A DNA stretch of 39,035 nt from Orlajensenia flava (GTDB lineage: Bacteria; Actinomycetota; Actinomycetes; Actinomycetales; Microbacteriaceae), in NCBI RefSeq assembly GCF_004801905.1, contig NZ_SSSN01000010.1, positions 1-39,035 on the forward strand. The letters run 5' to 3'. Both the position numbers and the translations under genes were made by a program. Below are positions 14,920 through 22,400 of this stretch, piece after piece (positions within the stretch are counted from its first letter, which is position 1; every line of letters starts with the position of its first letter). The notes beneath the pieces were generated by a model. That model worked only from the letters and a program-made list of their open reading frames with translations. It made no database searches and was not told where the DNA came from.

Positions 14920-15583
14920 CGCTCACGGCCGCGCGGGCAGCGTCCCCCGCCCGCTCGACCCACTTCGGAGTTTCGCCATAGCGCAGGAAGGGCACCAGCC
15001 GGCCCTCCGCACTGTCGTCGATCAGCTGTTCCAGGCGCTTCTCGCGCGTCGACTCCTGCTTCGCCGTGAGGATCCAGTGCATGACCTGACGGCGGTAGCC
15101 GGCTGTCGCTGCCTCGAGGAAGGCCGTCGCTCCGACGTTCGCCGCCAACCGTCCGGCGTACGCGGGTGGAAGCTCCTTGACCGGGCTCTCGTGCGAGTAG
15201 ACCCCCGAGCGATCGTCGCGTCGCTTCGCGTAGGCCGCCAATCCCGCTCCGCGCATCCGTCCCTCGGCGGTGAGTTTCTCGACCAAGGCGATGTTGACGC
15301 TCGACCACATGCTGCCGGGCTTGCGCGGCGTCCAACGTTGGCGGGTGGCGTTCTCATCGATGCGCTGGGCGACGGAGTCGATCCAGCCGAAGCAGAGCGC
15401 CTCGGGCACGGCCTGCTCCCACGTGAGCCCGCGATCGGCCACGTGCTTCTTATTGAGCCCCATCCACAGCTCGGTCTGGTTCGCGTGATTGACCGCGAGC
15501 CAGGCGCGGAACTCCTCCGGACCGGAGAAGAACTGGGCGGGGCGTTCGGTCGAGCCGCCCGGCGTTCCGATGCTCTCTGCCAT
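14858..15583 (-). CDS. YdeI/OmpD-associated family protein
   Basis: This is a cytoplasmic protein of 241 residues with ATG 15583. Family features are FFSGPEEFRAWLAVNHANQ, the WMGLNKKH strand, LTWEQAVPEALCFGWIDS, the RWTPRKPGSMWSSVN loop and the C-terminal YRRQVMHWILTAKQESTREKR helices followed by LIDDSAEGR. The Bacillus relative YdeI is linked to antimicrobial peptide resistance; most members are uncharacterised. The last 30 or so residues are a low-complexity Ala/Ser/Gly tail. Its coding region runs 62 bases into the MarR gene in antisense, so this tail may be a recent extension. Confidence 0.85.
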   Translation of the reverse strand: MAESIGTPGGSTERPAQFFSGPEEFRAWLAVNHANQTELWMGLNKKHVADRGLTWEQAVPEALCFGWIDSVAQRIDENATRQRWTPRKPGSMWSSVNIALVEKLTAEGRMRGAGLAAYAKRRDDRSGVYSHESPVKELPPAYAGRLAANVGATAFLEAATAGYRRQVMHWILTAKQESTREKRLEQLIDDSAEGRLVPFLRYGETPKWVERAGDAARAAVSASADRSGDAGGGRASPSRRD

Positions 15584-15666
15584 GGCACGAGTATGGCAGC
15601 GGGCGACTGGTGGCTAGATTCGACTTGCAGAGACCCGGTCGTCCCCAGGGTCGGTGAGGAAGTCGT

Positions 15667-16524
15667 ATGAGCGGATCAGTGTTCGTGACAGGGTCGACCG
15701 GCATCGTCGGCTCGGCTGTCGTCGAGAACCTGCGGGCGAAAGGCCAGTCGGTCATCGCAGCGGTGCGCAAGGAGACGGATGCCGCCAGCCTGCCGCCGGG
15801 CGTCGAGCACCGGGTCTTCGAGTTCGGCGCCACCGACGACGAGGTGGACGCGGCGCTCGCCGGCGCCGATCGACTGTTTCTGATGCGTCCTCCAGCCATC
15901 GAGGACGTGGCGACCTACCTCTTTCCACTCATCGATGCCGCCCGGCGCAATGGGATCCGGCAGATCGTCTTCCTCTCCCTGCAGGGCGTGCAGGGCAACC
16001 GGAAGACGCCGCACTACGCCGTCGAGCAGTACCTGAAGAAGACCGACGCGCCATACACGTCGCTCCGACCCAACTTCTTCATGCAGAACCTGTCTTCGAC
16101 GTATGCGGCCGACATCCGGGAACGCAGCGAGATCTATCTCCCCGCCGGCCGCGCTCTCACGGCGCTCATCGATGCGAGGGACATCGGCAGGGTCGCCGCG
16201 GCGGTCTTCTCCGAGGACGGCCACCTGCGGAAGGCCTACACCCTGTCCGGCGAGCAATCCATGGGCTACCGCCGGGTCGCGAGGATCATGACGGAGGTGC
16301 TCGGCCGGCCCATCCGGTACGCCCGTCCCTCGGAGAAGGAATACCTCGCGAAGCTCGCCGGCGATGGCGCGCCGGCCGATTACGTCGCGGTGCAGAAGAT
16401 GATCTACCGCGTGGTGCGCTGGAACATTTCGGCACTGCCGAATCGTGCCGTCCGCAAGCTCACCGGGCAGCCCGCCACGACCATGCGCCAGTTCGTCGAG
16501 GACTACCGCAACGTCTGGAGCTAA
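15667..16524 (+). CDS. NmrA-like NAD(P)-binding oxidoreductase (atypical SDR)
   Basis: This is a Rossmann-fold protein of 285 residues. ATG 15667 has GAGGAAG upstream. The dinucleotide loop TGSTGIVGS is at residues 8-16, followed by VIAAVRKETDAASLPPGVEHR, FLMRPPAIEDV, FLSLQGVQGN and KKTDAPYTSLRPNFFMQNL. This layout is typical of NmrA/NmrA-like SDRs related to quinone oxidoreductase QorB and azoreductase-like proteins. The usual SDR YxxxK active site is not clear, as expected for NmrA types. The C-terminal half carries the YTLSGEQSMGYRRVARIM motif. It is divergent from YdeI across 83 bases, where TAGATT at 15614-15619 could be its -10. The substrate is unknown. Confidence 0.88.
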   Translation: MSGSVFVTGSTGIVGSAVVENLRAKGQSVIAAVRKETDAASLPPGVEHRVFEFGATDDEVDAALAGADRLFLMRPPAIEDVATYLFPLIDAARRNGIRQIVFLSLQGVQGNRKTPHYAVEQYLKKTDAPYTSLRPNFFMQNLSSTYAADIRERSEIYLPAGRALTALIDARDIGRVAAAVFSEDGHLRKAYTLSGEQSMGYRRVARIMTEVLGRPIRYARPSEKEYLAKLAGDGAPADYVAVQKMIYRVVRWNISALPNRAVRKLTGQPATTMRQFVEDYRNVWS

Positions 16525-16549
16525 GAGATGGCTCTCGCGACAGCGCCCA

Positions 16550-16987
16550 TCACCACGGCGCAGGACGATCGGGGTCGCGCTCGCTGTCATCCGGCAGCTG
16601 CGGAAGCTCGTAACCGCCCGCGCGGATGCACAACCAACGCAGGCCATCCGGGCTGTCGGGAAGGGAGCGCCAGGTGCGCCACACACCCTGAGCCACGCGG
16701 ATGACGGTGCCGGGACCCACGTCGACGACGGCGTCGTTCAGGCCCATCTGCCCCCGCCCGGCGAGGAACACGTAGAGCTCCTCGATGCGGGAGTGCCGGT
16801 GCCAGTAGCCGGCCTCCTCACCGGCCTCGAACGCGTTGGATGTCATGCCGATGTACTGCATTGCTATGTCGTGATCGACGACCCGTCGGCCGTCCCGCGA
16901 GGTCTCCGGGCGGAAACCGCCGTAGTGCTCTCGCCACTCGTCGAAGCCGCCCATCTCCAGCACCTCGTAGTCGCTCATGCCCTTCAC
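16550..16987 (-). CDS. Cupin domain protein
   Basis: This is a single-domain cupin of up to 145 residues. GTG 16987 and ATG 16978 are both possible starts; the sequence from MSDYEVLEMGGFDEW looks native. The first cupin motif is AGYWHRHSRIEELYVFLAGRG with His, His and Glu metal ligands; the second is VVDVGPGTVIRVAQGVWRTWR. In the second motif the expected ligand His is not evident (VWRTWR), so the metal site may be incomplete. The neighbouring divergent PadR operon shares its upstream region and three TACCGGTA-type boxes. The PadR regulator may therefore control it too. Confidence 0.85.
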   Translation of the reverse strand: MKGMSDYEVLEMGGFDEWREHYGGFRPETSRDGRRVVDHDIAMQYIGMTSNAFEAGEEAGYWHRHSRIEELYVFLAGRGQMGLNDAVVDVGPGTVIRVAQGVWRTWRSLPDSPDGLRWLCIRAGGYELPQLPDDSERDPDRPAPW

Positions 16988-17004
16988 CCTAGCGACGGTT
17001 CGTC

Positions 17005-17058
17005 ATCCGGTATTCAGTGTTGCTATTTACCGGTACTCGTGCTTACTATATACCGGTA
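17005..17058 (+). promoter_or_regulatory. Three TACCGGTA-type boxes at 23-base spacing: candidate PadR operator array
   Basis: Perfect palindromes TACCGGTA lie at 17028-17035 and 17051-17058, and a 7/8 match (ATCCGGTA) lies at 17005-17012. Start-to-start spacing is 23 bases in both intervals, about two helical turns. The two perfect boxes share the longer context CTATnTACCGGTA. TTGCTA (17020-17025) and TACTAT (17044-17049) form a possible promoter with an 18-base spacer that the boxes overlap. The PadR start is at 17091. The region also drives the divergent cupin gene. Repressor binding is inferred from position and symmetry. Confidence 0.6.
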
Positions 17059-17090
17059 GTCATTGACACTGAGTACGAGATGGAGGCGCG

Positions 17091-17441
17091 ATGGCCAAGC
17101 AGATGACCGAGATGCTCAAGGGCACGCTCGAGGGCGTCATCCTCGCGACGCTGGCCCTGCAGCCGGCGTACGGCTACGAGATAACGGCGCGGCTGCGCGA
17201 GCAGGGATTCGCCGACATCGTCGAGGGCACGGTGTACGCCCTCCTGGTGCGGGTCGAGCAACGCGGGCTCGTCGACGTCACGAAGGTGCCGTCGGAGAAG
17301 GGTCCGCCGCGCAAGGTCTACACGCTGAACACCGCAGGCCGCGACTACCTCGACGAGTTCTGGAAGTCCTGGAGCTTCTTGGCCGACCGCATCGAGCATC
17401 TCCGCACCGACATCACGCAACAGCACGCAGAAGGAGCATGA
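17091..17441 (+). CDS. PadR family transcriptional regulator of an ABC efflux operon
   Basis: This is a compact PadR protein of 116 residues. ATG 17091 has GGAGG four bases upstream. The winged helix spans almost the whole protein: MLKGTLEGVILATLALQPAYG, YEITARLREQGFADI, EGTVYALLVRVEQRGLV and GPPRKVYTLNTAG. It resembles LmrR/PadR subfamily 2 regulators that sense planar drugs. Its stop overlaps an ATG at 17438. It heads the PadR-DUF1048-ATPase-permease operon, an arrangement repeated across actinobacteria, and the palindromic boxes upstream suggest autorepression relieved by an efflux substrate. Confidence 0.92.
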   Translation: MAKQMTEMLKGTLEGVILATLALQPAYGYEITARLREQGFADIVEGTVYALLVRVEQRGLVDVTKVPSEKGPPRKVYTLNTAGRDYLDEFWKSWSFLADRIEHLRTDITQQHAEGA

Positions 17442-17443
17442 CC

Positions 17444-17809
17444 ATGGCAGCAAAGTGGATCGAGACCCTCACCGGATCGCTCGAGCAGAAGAGGCAGTAC
17501 AAGCAGAACAAGGCCCGCATGGCAGCGCTGCCCGAGCCCTACGCCACCGCGGCGAAGGCATTCGAGCGCTACTTCATCTATTACGGAGGCGTGACCGACG
17601 GCGACACCCTCGTGACGATGCTGGGCGACTTCACCGACCTCTGGGAGCGCGCCGCCGTCGACGGGACGCCAGTGAGCACGATCGTCGGAGACGACCCGGT
17701 CGAGTTCGCCGAGACCTTCACACAGGCGTACGGCGGAACCCGGTGGATCGACAAGGAGCGCAAGCGCCTGACCGACGCGATCGAGCAGACGGTCGCCGAC
17801 GAGGCGTGA
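17444..17809 (+). CDS. DUF1048 family protein
   Basis: This is a small helical protein of 121 residues. The ATG at 17438 overlaps the PadR stop, but AAGGAG at 17431-17436 is one base from it and seven from ATG 17444, so 17444 is preferred (MAAKWIETLTGSLEQKRQYK). DUF1048 features are KARMAALPEPYATAAKAFERY, the DGDTLVTMLGDFTDLWERAAVDG segment and VGDDPVEFAETFTQAY. Members nearly always sit next to PadR regulators and are thought to be partner or adaptor proteins; no biochemical role is established. The ABC ATPase gene begins 19 bases later. Confidence 0.88.
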   Translation: MAAKWIETLTGSLEQKRQYKQNKARMAALPEPYATAAKAFERYFIYYGGVTDGDTLVTMLGDFTDLWERAAVDGTPVSTIVGDDPVEFAETFTQAYGGTRWIDKERKRLTDAIEQTVADEA

Positions 17810-17828
17810 CCAGAACGGAGATGACGAG

Positions 17829-18650
17829 ATGACCATCGACAACGCCCCGGTGCCCGCGATCCGGGTTCAGGGCATCGAGAAGTCGTTCGGCGACGTGGCG
17901 GTGCTGCGCGGTGTCGATCTCGACGTGGCGCCGGGCAGTATCTTCGCCTTGCTCGGGTCCAACGGGGCGGGCAAGACCACGCTGGTGCGCATCCTGTCGA
18001 CGCTGCTGAAGGCCGATGCCGGCCGTGCGACGGTGCGCGGCTTCGACGTCGCGTCGGAGCCCGGCGACGTGCGCGAGTCGATCAGCCTGACGGGCCAGTT
18101 CGCGGCGGTCGACGAGGTGCTCACCGGACGAGAGAACCTCGTGCTCGTCGCGAGGCTGCGACACCTGACGGATGCCGGCGCGATCGCGGATGAGCTGCTC
18201 GAGCGCTTCTCGCTCGCCGAGGCGGGGGCGCGCAAGGCGGGGACGTACTCGGGCGGCATGCGCCGCCGGCTCGACATCGCCATGAGCCTCATCGGTCATC
18301 CGCCCGTCATCTTCCTCGATGAGCCCACCACAGGGCTCGACCCGCAGGCGCGCATCGAGGTGTGGCAGACGGTGAAGAGGCTCGCGGAGGGCGGCACGAC
18401 CGTGCTGCTGACCACCCAGTACCTCGACGAGGCCGAACACCTCGCCGACCGCATCGCCATCCTGCACGGCGGCACGATCATCCAGAACGGCACCCTCGCG
18501 GAACTCAAGCGACTCCTGCCGGCCGCACAGGTCGAGTACGTCGAGAAGCAGCCATCGCTCGAGGAGGTCTTCCTCGCCCTCGTCGGGGACACGGATGCCC
18601 CAAGCGACGACATCGCATCGTCCGCACCGGCACGAAAGGCAGCATCTTGA
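17829..18650 (+). CDS. ABC transporter ATP-binding protein (DrrA-type)
   Basis: This is a nucleotide-binding subunit of 273 residues. Walker A is GSNGAGKT (43-50), Q-loop LTGQFAAVDEVLTG (88-100), signature SGGMRRR (141-147), Walker B VIFLDEPTTGLDP (160-172) and H-loop region LLTTQYLDEAEHLADR. After the core, the VEYVEKQPSLEEVFLALVGD segment is the C-terminal domain of DrrA-type drug and lipid exporters. The final Ala/Ser tail overlaps the start of the permease gene. It pairs with that permease to form an exporter, and PadR presumably represses it. The substrate is unknown; daunorubicin-like drugs are exported by relatives. Confidence 0.93.
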   Translation: MTIDNAPVPAIRVQGIEKSFGDVAVLRGVDLDVAPGSIFALLGSNGAGKTTLVRILSTLLKADAGRATVRGFDVASEPGDVRESISLTGQFAAVDEVLTGRENLVLVARLRHLTDAGAIADELLERFSLAEAGARKAGTYSGGMRRRLDIAMSLIGHPPVIFLDEPTTGLDPQARIEVWQTVKRLAEGGTTVLLTTQYLDEAEHLADRIAILHGGTIIQNGTLAELKRLLPAAQVEYVEKQPSLEEVFLALVGDTDAPSDDIASSAPARKAAS

Positions 18651-19411
18651 CCAGCTACGCCCTCGCCGACACCGGCGTGCTCACCGGCCGTTCGCTCCGC
18701 CACGTCCTCCGGAGCCCCGACACGATCATCACCACCGCCGTCACGCCGATCGCGCTCATGCTGCTGTTCTTCTACGTCCTCGGGGGTGCGATCAGTACGG
18801 GATCGGATGAGTCCTATGTAAACTACATGCTGCCCGGCATCCTGCTCATCGCCATCGCGTCGGGCGTCGCGTACACCTCGTACCGGCTGTTCCTCGACCT
18901 GCAGGGCGGCATCTTCGACCGGTTCCAATCAATGCCGATCGCGCGGTCGAGTGTGCTCTGGGCGCATGTGCTCACGTCGCTCGTCGCGAACCTCGTCTCG
19001 GTCGCCATCGTCATCGGCGTCGCGCTCATCATGGGGTTCCGCACCGGTGCATCCGTCGGCGCGTGGCTGGCGGTGGCCGGAATCCTGGTGCTGTTCACCC
19101 TCGCACTGACCTGGCTCGCCGTGATCGCCGGGCTCTCGGCGAAGAGCGTCGACGGCGCGAGTGCGTTCAGCTATCCACTGATCTTCCTGCCGTTCATCAG
19201 TTCGGCATTCGTGCCCACCGCGAGCATGCCTGGCCCGGTCGCGTGGTTCGCCGAGTACCAGCCGGTGACGTCGATCGTGGACACGATCCGGGCGCTGTTC
19301 GCCCAGCAGCCGATCGGCAGCGATATCTGGGTGGCGCTGGCGTGGCTCGTGGGCATCCTCGTGGTTGCGTATGGTTTCGCGATCGTGATCTACCGCCGCA
19401 AGCTCAGCTGA
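18647..19411 (+). CDS. ABC-2 type permease (DrrB-type)
   Basis: This is the membrane subunit of the exporter, 254 residues. The start is TTG 18647, overlapping the ATPase stop by four bases (TTGA). That gives MTSYALADTGVLTGRSLRHVLRSP and tight coupling; no other start fits. Six hydrophobic segments are visible, at about residues 31-49 (IALMLLFFYVLGG), 63-80, 106-130 (VSVAIVIGVALIMGF), 140-165 (LAVAGILVLFTLALTWLAVI), 175-195 and 228-248. The conserved ABC-2 phrases SYPLIFLPFISSAFVPTASM and FAEYQPVTSIVDTIRAL are present. Length and topology are normal. An interspersed repeat lies just after the gene. Confidence 0.92.
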   Translation: MTSYALADTGVLTGRSLRHVLRSPDTIITTAVTPIALMLLFFYVLGGAISTGSDESYVNYMLPGILLIAIASGVAYTSYRLFLDLQGGIFDRFQSMPIARSSVLWAHVLTSLVANLVSVAIVIGVALIMGFRTGASVGAWLAVAGILVLFTLALTWLAVIAGLSAKSVDGASAFSYPLIFLPFISSAFVPTASMPGPVAWFAEYQPVTSIVDTIRALFAQQPIGSDIWVALAWLVGILVVAYGFAIVIYRRKLS

Positions 19412-19438
19412 GGTTCGCTCGGGGGTGCGAGGGTCCGC

Positions 19439-19478
19439 TCGATACGCGGGCTCCTTCATCGCTCGCTACTCGACCGGC
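19439..19478. repeat. Intergenic interspersed repeat, copy 2
   Basis: The ends TCGATACGCG and GCTACTCGACCGGC match the element at 81-124, while the centre (GGCTCCTTCATC) differs. It lies 28 bases after the permease stop and about 60 bases before the amidotransferase start. It may help terminate the efflux operon, since the partly complementary ends could pair. Confidence 0.55.
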
Positions 19479-19541
19479 GGGCGGGCGTAGCCTGAAGGCG
19501 ACGTTCGGCGCAGCGACGACGCGGCGCGGAGAGGGGTCGCG

Positions 19542-20426
19542 ATGTGTCGCTGGGTGGTCTACTCGGGAGAGTCGCTGCGGCTCTCGACGCTCATTCTCGA
19601 CACGCCCCACTCGCTTGTCGCGCAGTCGCTCAACTCGCCGCTCGGCAAGGAGACCGTGAACGGCGACGGGTTCGGAGTCGGCTGGTACCCCACCCACGGC
19701 ACCCCCGGCGGAGCGCCAGCGCTCTTCCGCAGCGTGGAGCCCGCCTGGTACGACGAGAACCTGAGCGAACTGGCGCACGCGATCGAGTCGCCGCTGTTCT
19801 TCGCCCATGTGCGAGCAGCCAGCGGGCCGCCCATCCAGCAGACGAACTGCCATCCGTTCCGCTACGAGAACTGGATGTTCATGCACAACGGCGCCCTGCG
19901 CCAGTTCGGCGTGATGAAACGCGACATCCTGCTGGCCGTCGACCCCGCCCTGTTCTCGAAGGTCAAGGGCACGACGGACTCCGAGGCGCTGTTCTACCTC
20001 GCCCTGACCCTCGGCCTGCGCGACGACCCCATCGGCGCGATGGCGCGCGCGATCCGCGAGGTCGAGCGCATCGGCGATGCGCTCAGCGTCCAGAACCCGG
20101 TGCAAGGCACCTTCGCGGTGACGGATGGCATGACCATCTGGGCGTTCCGCTACTCGACCGAGCACAACTCGCGCACGCTGTTCTACTCCGAGGACGGCGA
20201 GACGCTGCAGAAGACCTACCCCGACCTCGACCAGCTGCGAGTGTTCTCCGCGACCGCCCGCGTCATCGTGTCGGAGCCGCTCACCGACCTGCCCGGCGCG
20301 TTCATCGAGGTGCCCGAGTCGACCGTCGCCATTCTGGACGGCGACGGATATCGGCAACTGCCGTTCCTGCGCGATGGCGCGCCGGCACCCTCGGCGGCCG
20401 AGGTGGCTGCGGTGGTCGACGCGTAG
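19542..20426 (+). CDS. Class II glutamine amidotransferase (EgtC/YafJ-like)
   Basis: This is an Ntn-hydrolase of 294 residues. ATG 19542 is followed directly by Cys2 (MCRWVVYSG), the catalytic N-terminal nucleophile after Met removal. Supporting motifs are NGDGFGVGWY (about 46-55), SPLFFAHVRAASGPP, the NCHPFRYENWMFMHNG glutamine-pocket region and GTTDSEALFYL. It lacks any synthase domain, as in EgtC or YafJ. Relatives hydrolyse a gamma-glutamyl bond in ergothioneine synthesis (EgtC) or have unknown substrates. No other egt gene is in the window, so a generic name is safer. The gene ends at an unusual repeat cluster. Confidence 0.9.
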   Translation: MCRWVVYSGESLRLSTLILDTPHSLVAQSLNSPLGKETVNGDGFGVGWYPTHGTPGGAPALFRSVEPAWYDENLSELAHAIESPLFFAHVRAASGPPIQQTNCHPFRYENWMFMHNGALRQFGVMKRDILLAVDPALFSKVKGTTDSEALFYLALTLGLRDDPIGAMARAIREVERIGDALSVQNPVQGTFAVTDGMTIWAFRYSTEHNSRTLFYSEDGETLQKTYPDLDQLRVFSATARVIVSEPLTDLPGAFIEVPESTVAILDGDGYRQLPFLRDGAPAPSAAEVAAVVDA

Positions 20427-20496
20427 CCGCTGCTTCCGCGTCAGCCGAGCAAGCAGCGGGAGCCGAGGAAGCAGCGCCAGCCGAGGAAGCAGCGGC
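20426..20496. terminator. Twelve-base inverted repeat between convergent amidotransferase and oleate hydratase genes
   Basis: GCCGCTGCTTCC at 20426-20437 is the exact reverse complement of GGAAGCAGCGGC at 20485-20496, the end of the third tandem repeat unit. Earlier units match the stem nearly as well, so alternative shorter hairpins are possible. It begins at the last base of the amidotransferase stop codon and ends eight bases from the oleate hydratase stop. A bidirectional terminator is plausible, although the loop is long (47 bases). Confidence 0.4.
20443..20496. repeat. Three tandem 18-base repeats after the amidotransferase gene
   Basis: Units AGCCGAGCAAGCAGCGGG, AGCCGAGGAAGCAGCGCC and AGCCGAGGAAGCAGCGGC follow each other without gaps. 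The 18-base period keeps reading frames. One plus-strand frame reads AEQAAG-AEEAAP-AEEAAA, the kind of acidic Ala/Glu tail found on many actinobacterial proteins. The repeats lie between convergent genes and are non-coding as annotated. Confidence 0.8.
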
Positions 20497-20504
20497 ATCC
20501 ACCC

Positions 20505-22313
20505 TCAGGACACCGCGTCGTCCGCCCGGGCCCGCGCCGTGGTGTCTCCGGCACCGGGCACCAGCCCGAAGTCGGTGAGCAGCTCGCCGATCTCGGTGCC
20601 GTCGAGCCGCTTGAGCAGCCGATTGCGCAGGAAGGTCGGTCCGTGCAGGGCGACCTCCTCGCCATCGCGCAGTCGCGTGGTCGCCTTGAGCAGCTGACGG
20701 ATGTCGTACGTGGAGTTGAACACCTCCGGCACGCCGCGGTCGACGCCGAGCAACCGATACGCGGCCTCCATGCCCGAGCGCACCGAGTACTCGGTCGTGA
20801 AGATGGTGTCGCGGGTGGTCTCGGCGAACTGGCCGATGAAGGCGAAGTTCACCGAGCCCTCCGGCACGATGTCGGGACGATCGCCGGCCTTGCGCGGCAT
20901 GAAGAACGACGTGACGTACGGCATCATCACCGGAACGCAACGCGCCCCCTCGGCCGCGAGCTCGGGAATCTGATCGACCGGGACGCCCATGTGGTAGAGC
21001 CACTCCTGGGTGATCTCCTCGCCCGTGCACTCCGCCATCGTCTTCTTCACGAAGTCGCCTGGCGTGTCCACGAAGAGCGAGTAGACCCAGACGACGATCT
21101 GGTCCTTCGGCTGCTGCTGGAAGTGCGGCTGGCGGTTGACGGTCCAGCTCAGCAACCAGCTCGAGTCCTTCGCCGTGACGATGCCGCCGGTGACGACCCT
21201 GCCGCTGAACGGATCCCGCTGGCTGATCTTCTGGATGTACTCGGGTATGCGGGTGTCGAGCGTGGTGACCGTCGCCGACTCCCACTTCGTCTTCTCGATG
21301 TCGCCGCAGAACACCTCGGGGCGCCCGAACGCGTCATCGTTAGCCGCGATGTTCTTCCACAGCTCCCACGCCGGGGCCGGTCCGACGTCGAGCTTCGCGG
21401 GGGTGTGCTGGTCGCCATCGCTGGAGTTCTCGGTGAGCGATCCGATGGTCGCGAGCACCAGGTCATCCGGTCCGAGGTCGACCCCGCTCTCCTCGCCATC
21501 CCGCTTCCACCGGATGCGGGTGGCCTGCTTGCGGCCATCCGTGATGTCGAAGTCGATGTCGGTCACCTCGGTGCTGAACTCGAATGTGACGCCCTGGTCG
21601 AGGAGCCAGCGGTACATCGGCAGCACGAGGGACTCGTACTGGTTGTACTTGGTGAACTTGAGGGCGCTGAGGTCGGGCAGGCCGCTGATGTGATGCACGA
21701 AGCGGTGCAGGTAGAGCTTCATCTCGAGCGCGCTGTGCCACTCCTCGAACGCGAACATGGTGCGCCAGTACAGCCAGAAGTTGCTCGCGAGGAACTCGTC
21801 ACCGAACACCTCGTCGATGCGCTTGTCCTCCATCTCCTCGCGCGTGGCGAGGAAGACCTTGACCATGTCCTTCTGCGCCTTCTCGCTGAGGGTGAAGAGC
21901 TTGTTCGTGTGCGCGTCCTCGCCCTGGTTCACCGTCACCCGGCACAGCGATGAGTTGGGGTCGTCCTTGTTGAGCCAGTAGAACTCGTCGAGCACGCTGG
22001 CGCCCTCGATCTCGAGCGACGGGATGCTGCGGAAGAGGTCCCACAGGCATTCCATGTGGTCCTCCATCTCGCGACCGCCGCGGATGACGAACCCCTTCTT
22101 CGGCTCCTTGATGCCGTCGAGCGCACCGCCCGGCAGCTTCAGGCGTTCGAGGATCGTGATCTTGTCGCCCGACATCTGTCCGTCGCGGATCATGAGCGTC
22201 GCCGACGCCATCGAGGCGAGTCCGGCCCCCACGAACCAGGCCGTCTTGTCGTCGACGCCCTCGGGCTTGCGCGGTCGGGCGAACGCCTCGTAGTTGCCGT
22301 TGCTGTAGTACAT
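20505..22313 (-). CDS. ohyA: Oleate hydratase
   Basis: This is an FAD-dependent fatty-acid double-bond hydratase (MCRA family) of 602 residues that adds water to cis-9 unsaturated acids to give 10-hydroxy acids. The N-terminal dinucleotide motif is AWFVGAGLASMASA (25-38). The flavin/active-site loop RGGREMEDHMECLW places Glu at 82 and KLYLHRFVHHIS places Tyr at 201, the positions of the catalytic pair reported for Staphylococcus aureus OhyA. Conserved stretches YNQYESLVLPMYRWL, GPAPAWELWKNIA and FFMPRKAGDRPDIVPEGSVNFAFIGQF confirm the family. A GGGGG site precedes ATG 22313. Proposed roles are detoxifying host or environmental unsaturated fatty acids. A strong hairpin lies 27 bases upstream. 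The last 20 residues are a variable tail. Confidence 0.96.
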   Translation of the reverse strand: MYYSNGNYEAFARPRKPEGVDDKTAWFVGAGLASMASATLMIRDGQMSGDKITILERLKLPGGALDGIKEPKKGFVIRGGREMEDHMECLWDLFRSIPSLEIEGASVLDEFYWLNKDDPNSSLCRVTVNQGEDAHTNKLFTLSEKAQKDMVKVFLATREEMEDKRIDEVFGDEFLASNFWLYWRTMFAFEEWHSALEMKLYLHRFVHHISGLPDLSALKFTKYNQYESLVLPMYRWLLDQGVTFEFSTEVTDIDFDITDGRKQATRIRWKRDGEESGVDLGPDDLVLATIGSLTENSSDGDQHTPAKLDVGPAPAWELWKNIAANDDAFGRPEVFCGDIEKTKWESATVTTLDTRIPEYIQKISQRDPFSGRVVTGGIVTAKDSSWLLSWTVNRQPHFQQQPKDQIVVWVYSLFVDTPGDFVKKTMAECTGEEITQEWLYHMGVPVDQIPELAAEGARCVPVMMPYVTSFFMPRKAGDRPDIVPEGSVNFAFIGQFAETTRDTIFTTEYSVRSGMEAAYRLLGVDRGVPEVFNSTYDIRQLLKATTRLRDGEEVALHGPTFLRNRLLKRLDGTEIGELLTDFGLVPGAGDTTARARADDAVS

Positions 22314-22340
22314 CGAAACCCCCGTCTCGGTGGGACGCCA

Positions 22341-22376
22341 GCCGGTCCCCTCCTTCGAGACTACGAGGGGACCGGC
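22341..22376 (-). terminator. Perfect 12-base-pair hairpin in the gap before ohyA
   Basis: GCCGGTCCCCTC at 22341-22352 is the exact inverse of GAGGGGACCGGC at 22365-22376, with a 12-base loop. It is the strongest hairpin noticed in the window. It lies 24 bases after the stop of the secreted GH114-like gene and 27 bases before the ohyA start, both on the minus strand. It should terminate the upstream gene. An ohyA promoter would have to overlap it, so it could also act as a leader element. Confidence 0.7.
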
Positions 22377-22400
22377 CGGGTGAGAAGGGGCGGATGCCGC

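Noticed and set aside
17063-17068. Consensus TTGACA upstream of the PadR gene at 17091
   Set aside because: A matching -10 would fall on or after the start codon, so it is unlikely to be the promoter used.
17091-19411. PadR-DUF1048-ABC operon as a novel system
   Set aside because: This arrangement is widespread in actinobacteria. Only its operator array is reported as noteworthy.
19542-20426. Assignment of the amidotransferase as EgtC of an ergothioneine cluster
   Set aside because: No egtA, egtB, egtD or egtE gene is in the window, and the family also contains YafJ-like proteins of unknown role.
20643-21953. Long plus-strand open frame opposite ohyA
   Set aside because: Biased composition and no motif; the minus strand has the conserved oleate hydratase active site.
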